Shown: one piece after another, positions 27,601-34,846 of the stretch
Layout of the letters: every line of letters begins with the position of its first letter
How positions within the stretch are numbered: the stretch's first letter is position 1
Source of the DNA: Poriferisodalis sp026713105
Lineage (GTDB): Bacteria > Actinomycetota > Acidimicrobiia > Acidimicrobiales > Poriferisodalaceae
DNA length: 64,000 nt
Assembly: GCA_965115995.1 (NCBI GenBank)
Contig: OZ220472.1
Location: forward strand, 3,701,799-3,765,798
Direction: 5' to 3'
Program-made: the position numbers and the translations under genes
Notes under the pieces: model-generated
Databases searched by the model: none
What the model was told of the DNA's origin: nothing
The model's input: only the letters and a program-made list of their open reading frames with translations

Positions 27601-29094
27601 GAGCAGATTGGCGACGGCGAGGGCTTCCTCGTCTCCGATCCCCATAGCGATTATCCGATAGTCGGATAGCCATCGGTTGCGCACGGCATCGATGTATGTG
27701 CGGCGATACAGATCGACGCCGAACACCGACTGTTCGTCCATGTGCCTCACTACCCACTTGGCGTTTTTGGCTGTGCCCGCCGTTTCGTCCGTCCCGGAGT
27801 CTCCGTAGATTCGCGGTGTGGCCGTTTGGTAGACGCGATAGGCCGCCGGGAACGCTTCACGGTCATGGCAGAGCGTGAAGTCGCGCAGCCTCTCGTCGGC
27901 TGCGGTGCTGCGCTTGCGTCGCCGCACACCGGCTGTGCGATGCGCCTCGTCGCAGACCAGCACCTTGAAGCCGTCCGCGGCGTCGGCTCGAGCGACACCG
28001 TCGGCGATGCGGCCGGCGGACTGATAGGTGCCGAAAATCACGCTCACCGTGTCTGCTGAACGCTCGTCGCGTCTTCCTTTGATCCATGCCGCGATCTCGG
28101 CGGGATCGGTCGTGACAGGGCAGCCTTTGATCACGTCGACGGTTTCCATGCCCCGGTCAAGGGTGGCGTCGTCGTCGTTGGCGACTTTCTCCTCGTCCGC
28201 TGCGACGCCCTGATCGGAGCACACAGCCATCACCCGCAGCGCAGCCTCAGCGTTCTCGAGGAACTCGCGACGGATCTGCGCCACCAGAGCAATCGACGGG
28301 CACAGCACCACCGAGAACTCGCCCTTGTACGTCAACTGCTCGACGATGCGCAAAGCAATCCTGGTCTTCCCTGTGCCGCATGGAAGAACGATGCGACCAC
28401 GGGCTTCGCCGCGCGGAATGCCGGGTTCGTCGGCTTGCTCGTTCACCCGCAGCCTGGCCACAGCCGTTTCGACGGCTTCGCGTTGCATGCACGAACGCGT
28501 CTGCGTCAACGGCACAGCTTCGCCGGATCGGTCAGCGGCGTTCGCCGTTTCGCCGTCACAGTGCGGGCAAGGCTCAGGATCGCTCCGAGCAGCCAACGCC
28601 GCTCGTTGCATCTCGACTGCGTGGGCGACGTTCACCACTTTCACGGGAGCGCCCGACATGGCGACTTTGCCGGGAGAATGCCCCGCGAGACGCACATCGC
28701 CGTTCACGGTCACCCAGCGTTCCGCCCATATCGTCTTGTCCGCGGCGGCGCCGAGAAACTTGTTCATCTCCGGCGAGTTGATCGGCGCCCCTTCTCCGCG
28801 GTCATCAAGCTGCCTCGCTTTCGCCTGTATCGCCACCCACCGGCCGTCGTCACGACGTCGAGCCACCAAGTCAATGCCCACATCTGTGGTAGGCGTGCCT
28901 TCGGGCATCACGTCGTCTCGTTCGGACCAGTCCTGCCACCGCCAGCAGCCGTCCAGATTCCAGTCGCTGATCAGCGGCGCCACAGCGGCGGTCAGATGCT
29001 CAAGCCACACCCCGTCCGTCTGCTCACGGGCATGAGACGTCAGAGAGGCAAGCGCCTCGCTGAGAATGTCTGGGGGATCGCTGTCCTCCGTCAT
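24553..29094 (-). CDS. Single-chain restriction-modification enzyme (nuclease-helicase-N6 methylase), C-terminus truncated in this frame
   Basis: 1,513 residues. Order: Mrr-like nuclease domain (about 20-130) with GIDL (73-76) and IQAK (89-92) as the PD-(D/E)xK site; a CxxC pair near 176-179; SF2 helicase with Walker A PCGTGKTRIAL (about 238-248), DEAH (382-385), TATPR and VGRAMRRARDKD; a charged linker (about 840-890); a helical region; and an adenine methylase with DLACGSGTLL (about 1127) and NPPF (about 1272). This matches type ISP-like or type IIG enzymes that cut and methylate invading DNA. After residue 1,480 the frame passes a G10 tract and stops at a TGA, leaving the target-recognition part in another frame. 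Specificity is therefore probably lost or altered in the present form. Confidence 0.85.
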   Translation of the reverse strand: MTEDSDPPDILSEALASLTSHAREQTDGVWLEHLTAAVAPLISDWNLDGCWRWQDWSERDDVMPEGTPTTDVGIDLVARRRDDGRWVAIQAKARQLDDRGEGAPINSPEMNKFLGAAADKTIWAERWVTVNGDVRLAGHSPGKVAMSGAPVKVVNVAHAVEMQRAALAARSDPEPCPHCDGETANAADRSGEAVPLTQTRSCMQREAVETAVARLRVNEQADEPGIPRGEARGRIVLPCGTGKTRIALRIVEQLTYKGEFSVVLCPSIALVAQIRREFLENAEAALRVMAVCSDQGVAADEEKVANDDDATLDRGMETVDVIKGCPVTTDPAEIAAWIKGRRDERSADTVSVIFGTYQSAGRIADGVARADAADGFKVLVCDEAHRTAGVRRRKRSTAADERLRDFTLCHDREAFPAAYRVYQTATPRIYGDSGTDETAGTAKNAKWVVRHMDEQSVFGVDLYRRTYIDAVRNRWLSDYRIIAMGIGDEEALAVANLLVLEADQKAAEEAETASSRSGSGKPKPRAKRSERLPTTGDYLKGMAFALALGGGATAGDGSRVPIRSCIGFLNTIARSRAMTDVLQSEAVKSWIAKRTPDVDAAYTLEHLDASSPVAKRDEAKRRLAAAGAENPHGILNVGIFGEGTDSPSLSAVAFLEPRKSPIDVVQAVGRAMRRARDKDIGYIIVPVVIPPGVDAERHLAVSDKHEGWRELGDILQALRAHDKRIEDALPQLLTIQVPADQPRLLELKTAVAIGRRGHAKLEYAVVSGSRDDAEDLARAAVKQERPLLEFDNTEGFDQALWTELKDQPTSMIVHIERRDGSTETREDTVVRHKPKPRQEIGDVNERQTKRRAGQVAKGERGRPVPEPDERERRRKEREARKKADFEAHVHGVLVDLSGQMGDAIAMNLLEKSGLTGNKVRRDLNLLRGTVREAAGYLHQESGMAAALDEHFGLNQLSAPKPGKPRADGATVAALLWMNAAMLHQRVHAGGWLGRKGINALADIKASPEPDEMLRDSWHTITRQDFLPVIDPAMEVLAAAKRTGMLGGLRQALRHIAGEAEMIADTYADMGTDHAGALFNEVMGDQSSDGAFFTRPVAADIAARLAFDAVDGGNDLDWSDSDVWRAHKTVDLACGSGTLLAAAMAEMKRRAKLHGADRDRLAELQKVAVEEVMKGLDINPVSLQLAATQLMSGNADVKYRKMGLHLMPYGPQPDGISAAGTLELLARNEIIASGRLFDDAAESSRIETGAEQPLEGPDMDDAVTAATGARVVIMNPPFSNRTKAGEKFDNDDQRALRSRMDALERMLVSSDASLGGALDKNSIHPLFATLAERCLDEDTLGVIAMISPTILATNASGLPERRWLASRLHLHTILTNFATRDGNLSQNTEINESVFVFSRNDGPHPPTRVIALDRFPADEQETETLHSHLRSIETGTLPGGWGEVSHWPAERVAAGDWTAAVWRSSELADAAAEFASHDDLASLRGGGGERSIHKTNPTLSAQYTRTKSTADRRK
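24633..24642. repeat. C10/G10 homopolymer in the restriction-modification gene
   Basis: Ten C on the plus strand (ten G in the coding strand). Nine G would lead into the frame that reaches the target-recognition part, ten gives the 1,513-residue product, and eleven leads to the frame ending at 24479. Typical contingency-locus layout; a sequencing error in the run is the main alternative. Confidence 0.7.
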
Positions 29095-29296
29095 GGGAGA
29101 ACTCCCCAGCGCGGTTCAGGCTCGGGGCGGATGGGAGCGTTCACGAAGACCTCCAAGCGCCCGGGGGACGTGTCGTGCTTCCTGCGCCGTCGCTGAGTAT
29201 GTGCGGGCTGAGATTGGCGGGGGCAGCGAACGCCAAGCGAAGCATGAAGCCATGAAACTAGTGGCCTTGGGTTTGCCAGGTGAGGGAGGGTGGGGG

Positions 29297-29590
29297 CTAC
29301 TCGAGTCTTCGGTCATAGAAGCTGACACGCACCTCTGCGCCGGCGTCGCGGCAGCCGCCGAGCACCAGCCGTATGAGCGCGTCTTCTTCGGCGTCTGAGC
29401 ATCCGTGAAGATTCCAGTGGATCAACGCTGAGTGATCTTCCAGATCGGGACTTCCTCGGTCGAACCGAAAGTTGCGAAGACGACCCCGTGGCGTTCAGGC
29501 AGCCGGGACATCAGCAGCCAAGGCTTCCGTAAGGTCTGCACGAATCCGAGCCGTTGCAGTGGGTGAACGTTCTGATGCACTGCCCGCCGG
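29297..29590 (-). pseudogene. Decayed coding remnant with an in-frame TGA
   Basis: One minus frame reads ARIRADLTEALAADVPAA, then TGA, then TPRGRLRNFRFDRGSPDLED...HWNLHGCSDAEEDALIRL...VRVSFYDRRLE and a TAG at 29297-29299. Composition on both sides of the TGA looks genuinely coding, yet no start codon is available after it. A neighbouring frame (29422-29580) also reads without stops. No family is recognised. The stretch 29095-29296, upstream of the restriction-modification start, holds nothing else I can support. Confidence 0.35.
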
Positions 29591-29598
29591 ACGCGTGG

Positions 29599-30057
29599 CT
29601 ACATCTCGTACCCGAATTTGTCGTGACGCCAAGCCCGAAGAAGCGTCGTTGCAAGTTCCGTCGCGGATGCCTTCGGCCCCTTCAGCGCCATGCGTGCCCA
29701 TGAGCGCGCATGGTCCAACTCTCGTTCCTTGGGCTCGATCGTTCGCTGGCAGCCCGGGCAGCGCCTCGGGGCGATGCTGATGGTGTTGTCTGCGATGATC
29801 GTGTGAGCGAGCTGCGTGATGTTGTCCCAGCGCGGGCGGCATACGAATACAGGCAAACCGGAATGTTCGTGACGAAGCCGCGTCGCCTCCTCGATCTCGT
29901 GAGTGACGACAATCTCGACGATCAAAGGACTGCGGACTCCGCCGAGCGTCGCATGTGACAGATGTGCCTGGAATCGCGCGCTCGGGCTCCGATAGAGTTG
30001 AGGCCTTAGAGCGATTGACGCAGAGTCCGCCCCGGAGCAAGACCGGGTCGCTCGCAA
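29599..30057 (-). CDS. Hypothetical protein, possible nuclease remnant
   Basis: About 150 residues from a TTG start that is weak; the credible part begins near LGGVRSPLIVEIVVTHE. That strand-helix pattern (EIVVTHE...GLPVFVCRP) recalls the core of CoiA-type PD-(D/E)xK proteins, but the upstream Asp region is not visible. A CPGC zinc-like pair and a C-terminal RAWRHDKFGYEM follow. It is probably an incomplete gene in the same decayed stretch. The reading frame ends just before the remnant at 29297-29590, which may once have been its 3' part. Confidence 0.35.
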   Translation of the reverse strand: MRATRSCSGADSASIALRPQLYRSPSARFQAHLSHATLGGVRSPLIVEIVVTHEIEEATRLRHEHSGLPVFVCRPRWDNITQLAHTIIADNTISIAPRRCPGCQRTIEPKERELDHARSWARMALKGPKASATELATTLLRAWRHDKFGYEM

Positions 30058-30094
30058 AAATGGGAGATCCAGGTTAGAGGCCTGGCCCCCTCGA

Positions 30095-30120
30095 CGGGGT
30101 GTAGCTCAACTGGCAGAGCG
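30095..30120 (+). pseudogene. tRNA-Trp-like 5' fragment
   Basis: The bases CGGGGTG, TA, GCTC, AACTGGCA, GAGC form the 5' acceptor strand and a complete D arm, closest to tRNA-Trp as I know it. The sequence then diverges (CCCATTTTCT) and no anticodon arm, T arm or 3' acceptor strand follows. It is preceded by two small hairpins (CCAGG/CCTGG and CCCC/GGGG). A broken tRNA gene or recombination scar at the island is inferred. Confidence 0.45.
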
Positions 30121-30188
30121 CCCATTTTCTATCGCGCCTGCCCCTCCGCGGCATCCGAACTGTGCGGTGCCGGGGCGGCAGTCATCGC

Positions 30189-31076
30189 TTATGGGTACTT
30201 GGCGGCGTCCAGCCAAGCACCCTTGTTGAAGGCCGCCAGAAACAACTGAGGCTTTGACAGCCCGACAGCGCCGTAGCGATCCCGTGCGTGGCCTACGAGT
30301 CCGCGTCCCCACGCTTCGCTGTTGCGGGTTCTGGAGGACGCCTGCCTGTAGTCATCTACGCATGCTTCAGCCCAGTGCGCCTGCGTGAGACCAGTTTGCA
30401 AGAGTGCATTAGCACCACGCCCCAGTCCCTTGGTCACAGCGAAGACCGAAAACACATCGAGCAGGCTGTACTTCGCCGGAGCTCCGCGAACGAAGGTGTC
30501 AACTTCCCTCCGAGTCAGCTTGCGCCACCGGTCCTGCGCCCCGGTGCTCACCCTCTTGGCTCGATCTTGCAGAGCCTTCGTCACGATTCCCCCATTGTGG
30601 ATGTGGCAATTCCGCATCAACCGATACAGGTGGAAAAGTTCGAGATCGAGCGACGCACGCTGATCGAGGGCGTGGCCGATCATTGATACAAGAGCCTCGT
30701 GCATGTTGGCGGCCTTGATGTCGCCCATGGAGTTGAACCCCTCCGGCAACTGGAAGCCGGGAATCTCGAGGATCCACTCAATGCACTGCGTGACGAAGTC
30801 TTCGTGGATGGCCAACGCGTATGGAACGGTGACCGTCGCAAGATGCGGACCGGCCGCACCCAGCACGTCGGCCGCGGCATCGGGGCGGAGGTTGAAGCGA
30901 GCGATATGAGGAACGGCTGGAAAGATCTCAGGCAGCAGCCGGTTCGACCCCGCCGTCAACTGCAAGGTGTGGGAGGCCAGCGCCGATCCGGCAAGGAACG
31001 ACACCATCGCGTTGTTGGCCTGCTGTCGTGCCGTTGTGTAGCGCCGGTAGATGGGGAATTGCACTGTCGAGGCCAT
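30189..31076 (-). CDS. HEPN-motif protein, unknown family
   Basis: 295 residues, mostly helical, not recognised as a named family. Residues 155-160 read RNCHIH, an RNxxxH motif of the kind that forms the ribonuclease site of HEPN domains, placed in the helix LELFHLYRLMRNCHIHNGG. HEPN RNases act in toxin-antitoxin and abortive-infection systems. The ATG at 31076 has a good AGGAG about 8 nt upstream, unlike the leaderless neighbours, which fits acquired DNA. No obvious antitoxin (MNT-type) gene is adjacent. It lies at the right edge of the accessory island. The function is inference from one motif. Confidence 0.55.
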   Translation of the reverse strand: MASTVQFPIYRRYTTARQQANNAMVSFLAGSALASHTLQLTAGSNRLLPEIFPAVPHIARFNLRPDAAADVLGAAGPHLATVTVPYALAIHEDFVTQCIEWILEIPGFQLPEGFNSMGDIKAANMHEALVSMIGHALDQRASLDLELFHLYRLMRNCHIHNGGIVTKALQDRAKRVSTGAQDRWRKLTRREVDTFVRGAPAKYSLLDVFSVFAVTKGLGRGANALLQTGLTQAHWAEACVDDYRQASSRTRNSEAWGRGLVGHARDRYGAVGLSKPQLFLAAFNKGAWLDAAKYP

Positions 31077-31244
31077 CGGCGCTCCTACGGAAATGGGCGG
31101 CGCGATCTTGGGAGGCTAGAACTCCGTGCCGGGTTGGACTGTGGGTTTTCTTGTGGAACGCGTGCCTCGTGGTCGTGCTTCTCAGCGTTCCTTACGCTTG
31201 CGGCCGTCGTCTCGCGGCGCCCGTGACCGGGGCAGACTTGGCGG

Positions 31245-31931
31245 GTGGCTCGGACTTGGGCGCTTGTATTGGCTGCTGGGGCCGGGACTCGGTTCGGCAC
31301 CAACCCTGACGGCTTGACCAAGGCAATGGTGCCCATACTCAGGCGGCCGATGGTTGCTTGGAGTGTTGAGGCGGCTCGGGCTGCTTGTGATGGGGTGACG
31401 CTTGTTGTCACGGCGTCGATGGCTGAGCGGGAGTTCGACGGCGTCGATGCTGTTGTGGCTGGTGGGGGGACTCGGTCGGGGTCTGTTCGGGCTGGGCTGG
31501 AGACGGTTCCTGATGATGTTGATGTGGTGGTTTGTCATGACGCTGCTCGGCCGGGGGCTTCGGCGGGGTTGTTTGAGGGTGTGATTGCTGCTGTTTGGGG
31601 TGGGGCCGATGCTGCGGTGCCGGCGTTGGCGGTGAGCGACACGTTGAAGCGGGTTCCGGAATGGGGCGACAGCGGCGGCGTCGTTGCGGGGACCGTGGAT
31701 CGTTCGGGACTGTTTGGGGTGCAGACTCCGCAGGCCTTTCGCCGGGACGCGCTGGTGGCGGCGCATGGCGGGGAGCCTGAGGCCACTGACGATGCTGCTT
31801 TGGTTGAGGCTGCGGGCGGCACGGTGGTGGCGATTCCGGGCGAGGCGGCGGCTCACAAGGTCACGACGGCTGCAGATCTCGTCGTTGTGGAGGCCTTGCT
31901 GGGTGGCCGCGCCGGGAGCGGCGGGCTCTAG
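31245..31931 (+). CDS. ispD: 2-C-methyl-D-erythritol 4-phosphate cytidylyltransferase
   Basis: Third step of the MEP isoprenoid pathway, forming CDP-methylerythritol from CTP. The N-terminal loop LAAGAGTRFG and the K of LTKAMVPI bind CTP; VCHDAARPG and QTPQAFRRD are family marks; EATDDAALVEAAGG is the C-terminal signature. 228 residues; GTG 31245. The first two thirds use GCT, GTT and GGG codons heavily and the plus strand is G+T-rich, unlike ispF and rlmB just downstream. ispF starts 11 nt after its stop. Confidence 0.94.
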   Translation: MARTWALVLAAGAGTRFGTNPDGLTKAMVPILRRPMVAWSVEAARAACDGVTLVVTASMAEREFDGVDAVVAGGGTRSGSVRAGLETVPDDVDVVVCHDAARPGASAGLFEGVIAAVWGGADAAVPALAVSDTLKRVPEWGDSGGVVAGTVDRSGLFGVQTPQAFRRDALVAAHGGEPEATDDAALVEAAGGTVVAIPGEAAAHKVTTAADLVVVEALLGGRAGSGGL

Positions 31932-31934
31932 CGT
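31929..31934 (+). promoter_or_regulatory. -10 element TAGCGT for ispF
   Basis: Hexamer 8 nt before GTG 31943; its TAG is also the ispD stop codon. Suggests ispF-rlmB can be transcribed independently of ispD. Confidence 0.4.
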
Positions 31935-31942
31935 CAACGGAC

Positions 31943-32491
31943 GTGAGTGCTGCTGATCGGGACGCTGCTGGGCCAGCTCTGCGGGTGGGGCATGGCTATG
32001 ACGCGCATCCGTTTGCTGATCCGGCGAGCACGCCTGCGCGGACATTGGTGCTGGGCGGGATCCGGTTTCCTGGCGAGCAGCCCTTGGCGGGTCACAGCGA
32101 TGCCGACGTCGTTGCGCATGCGGTGATCGATGCGTTGCTGAGTGCGGCTGGGCTGGGCGACATCGGCATGCACTTTCCCGACAGCGATGAGCGCTGGCGT
32201 GATGGCGACAGCGTCGAGATGCTGGCCCAGGTCGCAGCCCTGCTCGCGGATGACGGCTGGCGTCTGGCCAATGCCGATTGCACAGTTATCTGTGATCGGC
32301 CGATGATCGCCCCACACCGAGAGCAGATGCAGGAGCGGCTCAGCGTCGCTGCTGGCGGTCCGGTCACGGTGTGCGGCAAGCGGACCGAGGGACTCGGCAC
32401 CACCGACGGGATCGTGGCCCATGCTGTGGCGCTTGTGATTGCCGGCGGCGAGAAGCTCTCGACGCCGGTCGGGGAGGGCGGCGATCGATGA
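31943..32491 (+). CDS. ispF: 2-C-methyl-D-erythritol 2,4-cyclodiphosphate synthase
   Basis: Forms the cyclic diphosphate in the MEP pathway; acts as a homotrimer with Zn. RVGHGYDAHPF contains the DxH metal site, AGHSDADVVAHAVIDALL the second His, and DIGMHFPDSDERW the flexible substrate loop. KRTEGLGTTDGIVAHAVAL is close to the usual TTEGLGFTGRGEGI pattern but reads GTTDGI. 182 residues. Its stop overlaps the rlmB start (ATGA). Confidence 0.95.
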   Translation: MSAADRDAAGPALRVGHGYDAHPFADPASTPARTLVLGGIRFPGEQPLAGHSDADVVAHAVIDALLSAAGLGDIGMHFPDSDERWRDGDSVEMLAQVAALLADDGWRLANADCTVICDRPMIAPHREQMQERLSVAAGGPVTVCGKRTEGLGTTDGIVAHAVALVIAGGEKLSTPVGEGGDR

Positions 32492-33585
32492 GTGCGGAAC
32501 GGGGCAGACGCCGGGGCGCTCCCCCCCAGCGCAGCGGGCGGGGTGCTGCTCCCCAGCGCGGGGAGCGGAGAACTCGGCCTCCGGGTCGCGGTCGAGGAGG
32601 ACAGACCAGGGGCTCCGGGCCCCCCAACCGTTCAGGGGCCGGCCGGGGCGGGCCCAACCAGGAGCAGCCGGCTCGCTCGCAGTCACGGCCGCGGGGTCTC
32701 GGCGGGGATCACGTCGAGGGCCGGCAGGCCGTGCGAGAGCTGCTGCGGGCCGGCACGCGCAAGGTGCACGAGGTGCTGATCTCCGAAGACGCGCACTCGG
32801 CTGCCACGCTGGCCGAGATCGTCGACCTCGCCGGCGACCGCCGGGTGCCGCTGCGCGAGGTCACCCGCCGCAAGCTGGACGAAGTCGCGCTTACTGCCGC
32901 GCCCCAGGGCGTGATCGCCAAGGCTGCGGCTGTTCAACCGGTGACGCTGGAGGAACTGGCCAGACCTGTGGGGCATACGCCGCCGCTCATCGTGGCGACC
33001 GACGGCGTCACCGACCCGGGCAACCTCGGCGCCATCCTGCGCACCGCCGAGGTCGCCGGCGCCACCGGCGTGGTGCTCACCAGCCACCGCTCGGCAAACC
33101 TCACCCCGGCGGCAATGAAGGCCGCTGCAGGTGCCGTGGAGTACCTGCCGATCGCCCTGGTCGGCGGCTTGCCCGCGGCGCTCGCGAAGCTGCGGGACGC
33201 CGGCCTGTGGGCCATCGGGCTCGACGGTCATGCCCCCGGCGGGCTCGAATCGCTGCGGGTCGGCGATGAGCCGCTGGTGCTGGTGCTCGGTGCCGAAGGT
33301 CGGGGACTGTCGGCCCTGGTGGAGCGCCGTTGCGACCAGGTGGTGTCGATCCCGGTGCTCGGACGCATCGAATCGCTCAACGTCGCAGCCGCTGCCGCGG
33401 TGGCCCTGTTCGACATCGCCCGCGCCCGCAAGGGCTCCGGCGACGGCAGCACAGCCCGCGCCCGCAAGGGCTCCGGCGACGGCAGCACAGCCCGCGCCCG
33501 CAAGGGCTCCGGCGACGGCAGCACAGCCCGCGCCCGCAAGGGCTCCGGCGACGGCAGCACAGCTCGCGCCCGCAATCCCGCCTGA
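32488..33585 (+). CDS. rlmB: TrmH/SpoU-family rRNA 2'-O-methyltransferase
   Basis: SPOUT methyltransferase of about 365 residues, probably acting on 23S rRNA G2251. The N-terminal 70 residues are Arg/Gly/Pro-rich and disordered. The substrate-binding domain begins at VEGRQAVRELL; the knot has TDGVTDPGNLGAILRTAEVAG, VLVLGAEGRGLS and SIPVLGRIESLNVAAAAAVALF, all family motifs. The C-terminus is extended by four copies of ARARKGSGDGST, a basic repeat that could bind RNA. Start at ATG 32488 overlaps ispF. tRNA-Thr follows 33 nt later. Confidence 0.92.
   Translation: MSAERGRRRGAPPQRSGRGAAPQRGERRTRPPGRGRGGQTRGSGPPNRSGAGRGGPNQEQPARSQSRPRGLGGDHVEGRQAVRELLRAGTRKVHEVLISEDAHSAATLAEIVDLAGDRRVPLREVTRRKLDEVALTAAPQGVIAKAAAVQPVTLEELARPVGHTPPLIVATDGVTDPGNLGAILRTAEVAGATGVVLTSHRSANLTPAAMKAAAGAVEYLPIALVGGLPAALAKLRDAGLWAIGLDGHAPGGLESLRVGDEPLVLVLGAEGRGLSALVERRCDQVVSIPVLGRIESLNVAAAAAVALFDIARARKGSGDGSTARARKGSGDGSTARARKGSGDGSTARARKGSGDGSTARARNPA
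33418..33561 (+). repeat. 36-nt tandem repeat, 4 units, at the rlmB 3' end
   Basis: Units at 33418, 33454, 33490 and 33526, virtually identical in DNA, so of recent origin. The unit encodes ARARKGSGDGST and keeps the frame. Confidence 0.95.
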
Positions 33586-33618
33586 GATTTGGGACGCGGC
33601 CCATACGCTGGAGTGAGC

Positions 33619-33691
33619 GCCCGAGTAGCTCAACGGCCAGAGCACCGCTCTTGTAAAGCGGGGGTTGTGGGTTCGATTCCCACCTCGGGCT
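33619..33691 (+). tRNA. tRNA-Thr, anticodon TGT
   Basis: Acceptor GCCCGAG/CTCGGGC, D arm GCTC/GAGC, anticodon stem CCGCT/AGCGG with loop CTTGTAA (anticodon TGT), T arm GTGGG-TTCGATT-CCCAC, discriminator T. CCA is not encoded. Second threonine isoacceptor of the window. Confidence 0.97.
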
Positions 33692-33698
33692 CGCCCCG

Positions 33699-34793
33699 CT
33701 ACAGCGTGATCACAAGGTTGCCGAAGTGCTCCTTGCGCACGAAGGCTTCCTGGGCCTCTCGTATGTGCTCGAGTGCGAACGTGCCGCCGAGCACCGGACG
33801 GATCTCGCCACGCTCGATGTAGCCGACGAGATCTGCGAACAGGCCTGGCCCGTAGATCGTGGCGCCGTGCAGCTCCAGATCGTTGAGGTAGATCGTGCGC
33901 AAGTCGACCTCGACCATGGGCCCGGCGATGGCGCCGGAGGTGACGTAGCGCCCGCCGCCTGCCAAGGCGTCGAGCCAACCCCCGACGGCATCGCCGCCGA
34001 CCACGTCGGCGACGGCGGCGAAGGGGCCGCCGTTGGCTTCGACCGCCGCAGCGATGTCGTGGGAAGGCTGCTGGCGGGGCACCACGGCGCCGGCCCCGAG
34101 CTCGAGCACCTGGCTGACCTTCGATCGGCCGGCAATGGCCACCACCCGTGCGCCGCGCCGGCGGGCAAGCTGCACCAGGGCAGAACCCACTCCGCCGCTC
34201 GCTCCGGGGACGGCAATGCTTTCGCCCGCAGCGAGACCGATGCGCGCCAGCATGTGCTCCGCCGTGGACGAGGCGCAAGCGAAGGTGGCCAGCTCGGCAT
34301 CAGAGAGATCAGACTCGAGGGGGTACACGTTCGCGGCGGGCACCGCGACGTACTCGGCGAAGCCGCCGTCGACCTCGCTGCCGAGATATCGAGCGGCGCT
34401 GCGATCGGCGGGGTCGGCAGGATCCGTCAGCCACGGCTCCACCAGGACCCGTCGTCCGACAAGACCCGCATCGGCACGCTCGCCGGCAACAGCCACCCGC
34501 CCTACGACGTCGGCCCCCTGGATGCGGGGGAACTGCACGCCTCGGCCGCCCCACGTGGAATCTGCGGCGTCCGCATCGGCATAGCCCTCGCCCGAGGTGG
34601 CCGCTGTCACCGACTTGCTGTACCAGGCCACCCGCGTGTTGATGTCGGTGTTGTTGATCCCGCAGGCGGACACTTCGATGAGAACATCTTCGGGTCCCGG
34701 CGCCGGGACGGGCACGTCATCGCGCACCTGCAGCATCTCGGGGCCGCCGTGACCGACGAGCAGCGCTGCTCGCATCGTCTGCGGCGGGCTCAT
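33699..34793 (-). CDS. Zinc-binding-family alcohol dehydrogenase / quinone oxidoreductase
   Basis: Medium-chain dehydrogenase/reductase of 364 residues. The catalytic domain opens with GHGGPEMLQVRDDVPVPAPGPEDVLIEVSACGINNTD, a quinone-oxidoreductase pattern; IQGADVVGRV follows. The nucleotide motif is PGASGGVGSALVQLARRRGA (about residues 197-216). Typical structural-zinc cysteines are absent, so a zinc-free NADPH:quinone reductase type is more likely than an alcohol dehydrogenase. Substrate unknown. It is convergent with tRNA-Thr and divergent from the Rieske oxygenase gene (53 nt between starts). Confidence 0.85.
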   Translation of the reverse strand: MSPPQTMRAALLVGHGGPEMLQVRDDVPVPAPGPEDVLIEVSACGINNTDINTRVAWYSKSVTAATSGEGYADADAADSTWGGRGVQFPRIQGADVVGRVAVAGERADAGLVGRRVLVEPWLTDPADPADRSAARYLGSEVDGGFAEYVAVPAANVYPLESDLSDAELATFACASSTAEHMLARIGLAAGESIAVPGASGGVGSALVQLARRRGARVVAIAGRSKVSQVLELGAGAVVPRQQPSHDIAAAVEANGGPFAAVADVVGGDAVGGWLDALAGGGRYVTSGAIAGPMVEVDLRTIYLNDLELHGATIYGPGLFADLVGYIERGEIRPVLGGTFALEHIREAQEAFVRKEHFGNLVITL

Positions 34794-34846
34794 GGGTCGG
34801 AACTGCGGTCACGGGTGGCCATCGGGACGCGGCACAATACCGTCCA

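Noticed and set aside
29297..29590. Selenoprotein gene reading through TGA
   Set aside because: No SECIS-like hairpin was found directly after the TGA, no start codon is clear, and the surrounding region is decayed.
29472..29780. Plus-strand ORF of about 100 codons
   Set aside because: Low-quality composition; the opposite strand has more protein-like frames.
30095..30170. Complete tRNA gene
   Set aside because: Only the 5' acceptor strand and D arm can be drawn; no anticodon or T arm follows.
31085..31411. Antisense ORF over the ispD start
   Set aside because: The plus strand has unmistakable IspD motifs and the antisense frame has none.
33418..33561. Possible CRISPR array
   Set aside because: Units are contiguous with no spacers and keep a reading frame; it is a coding tandem repeat.
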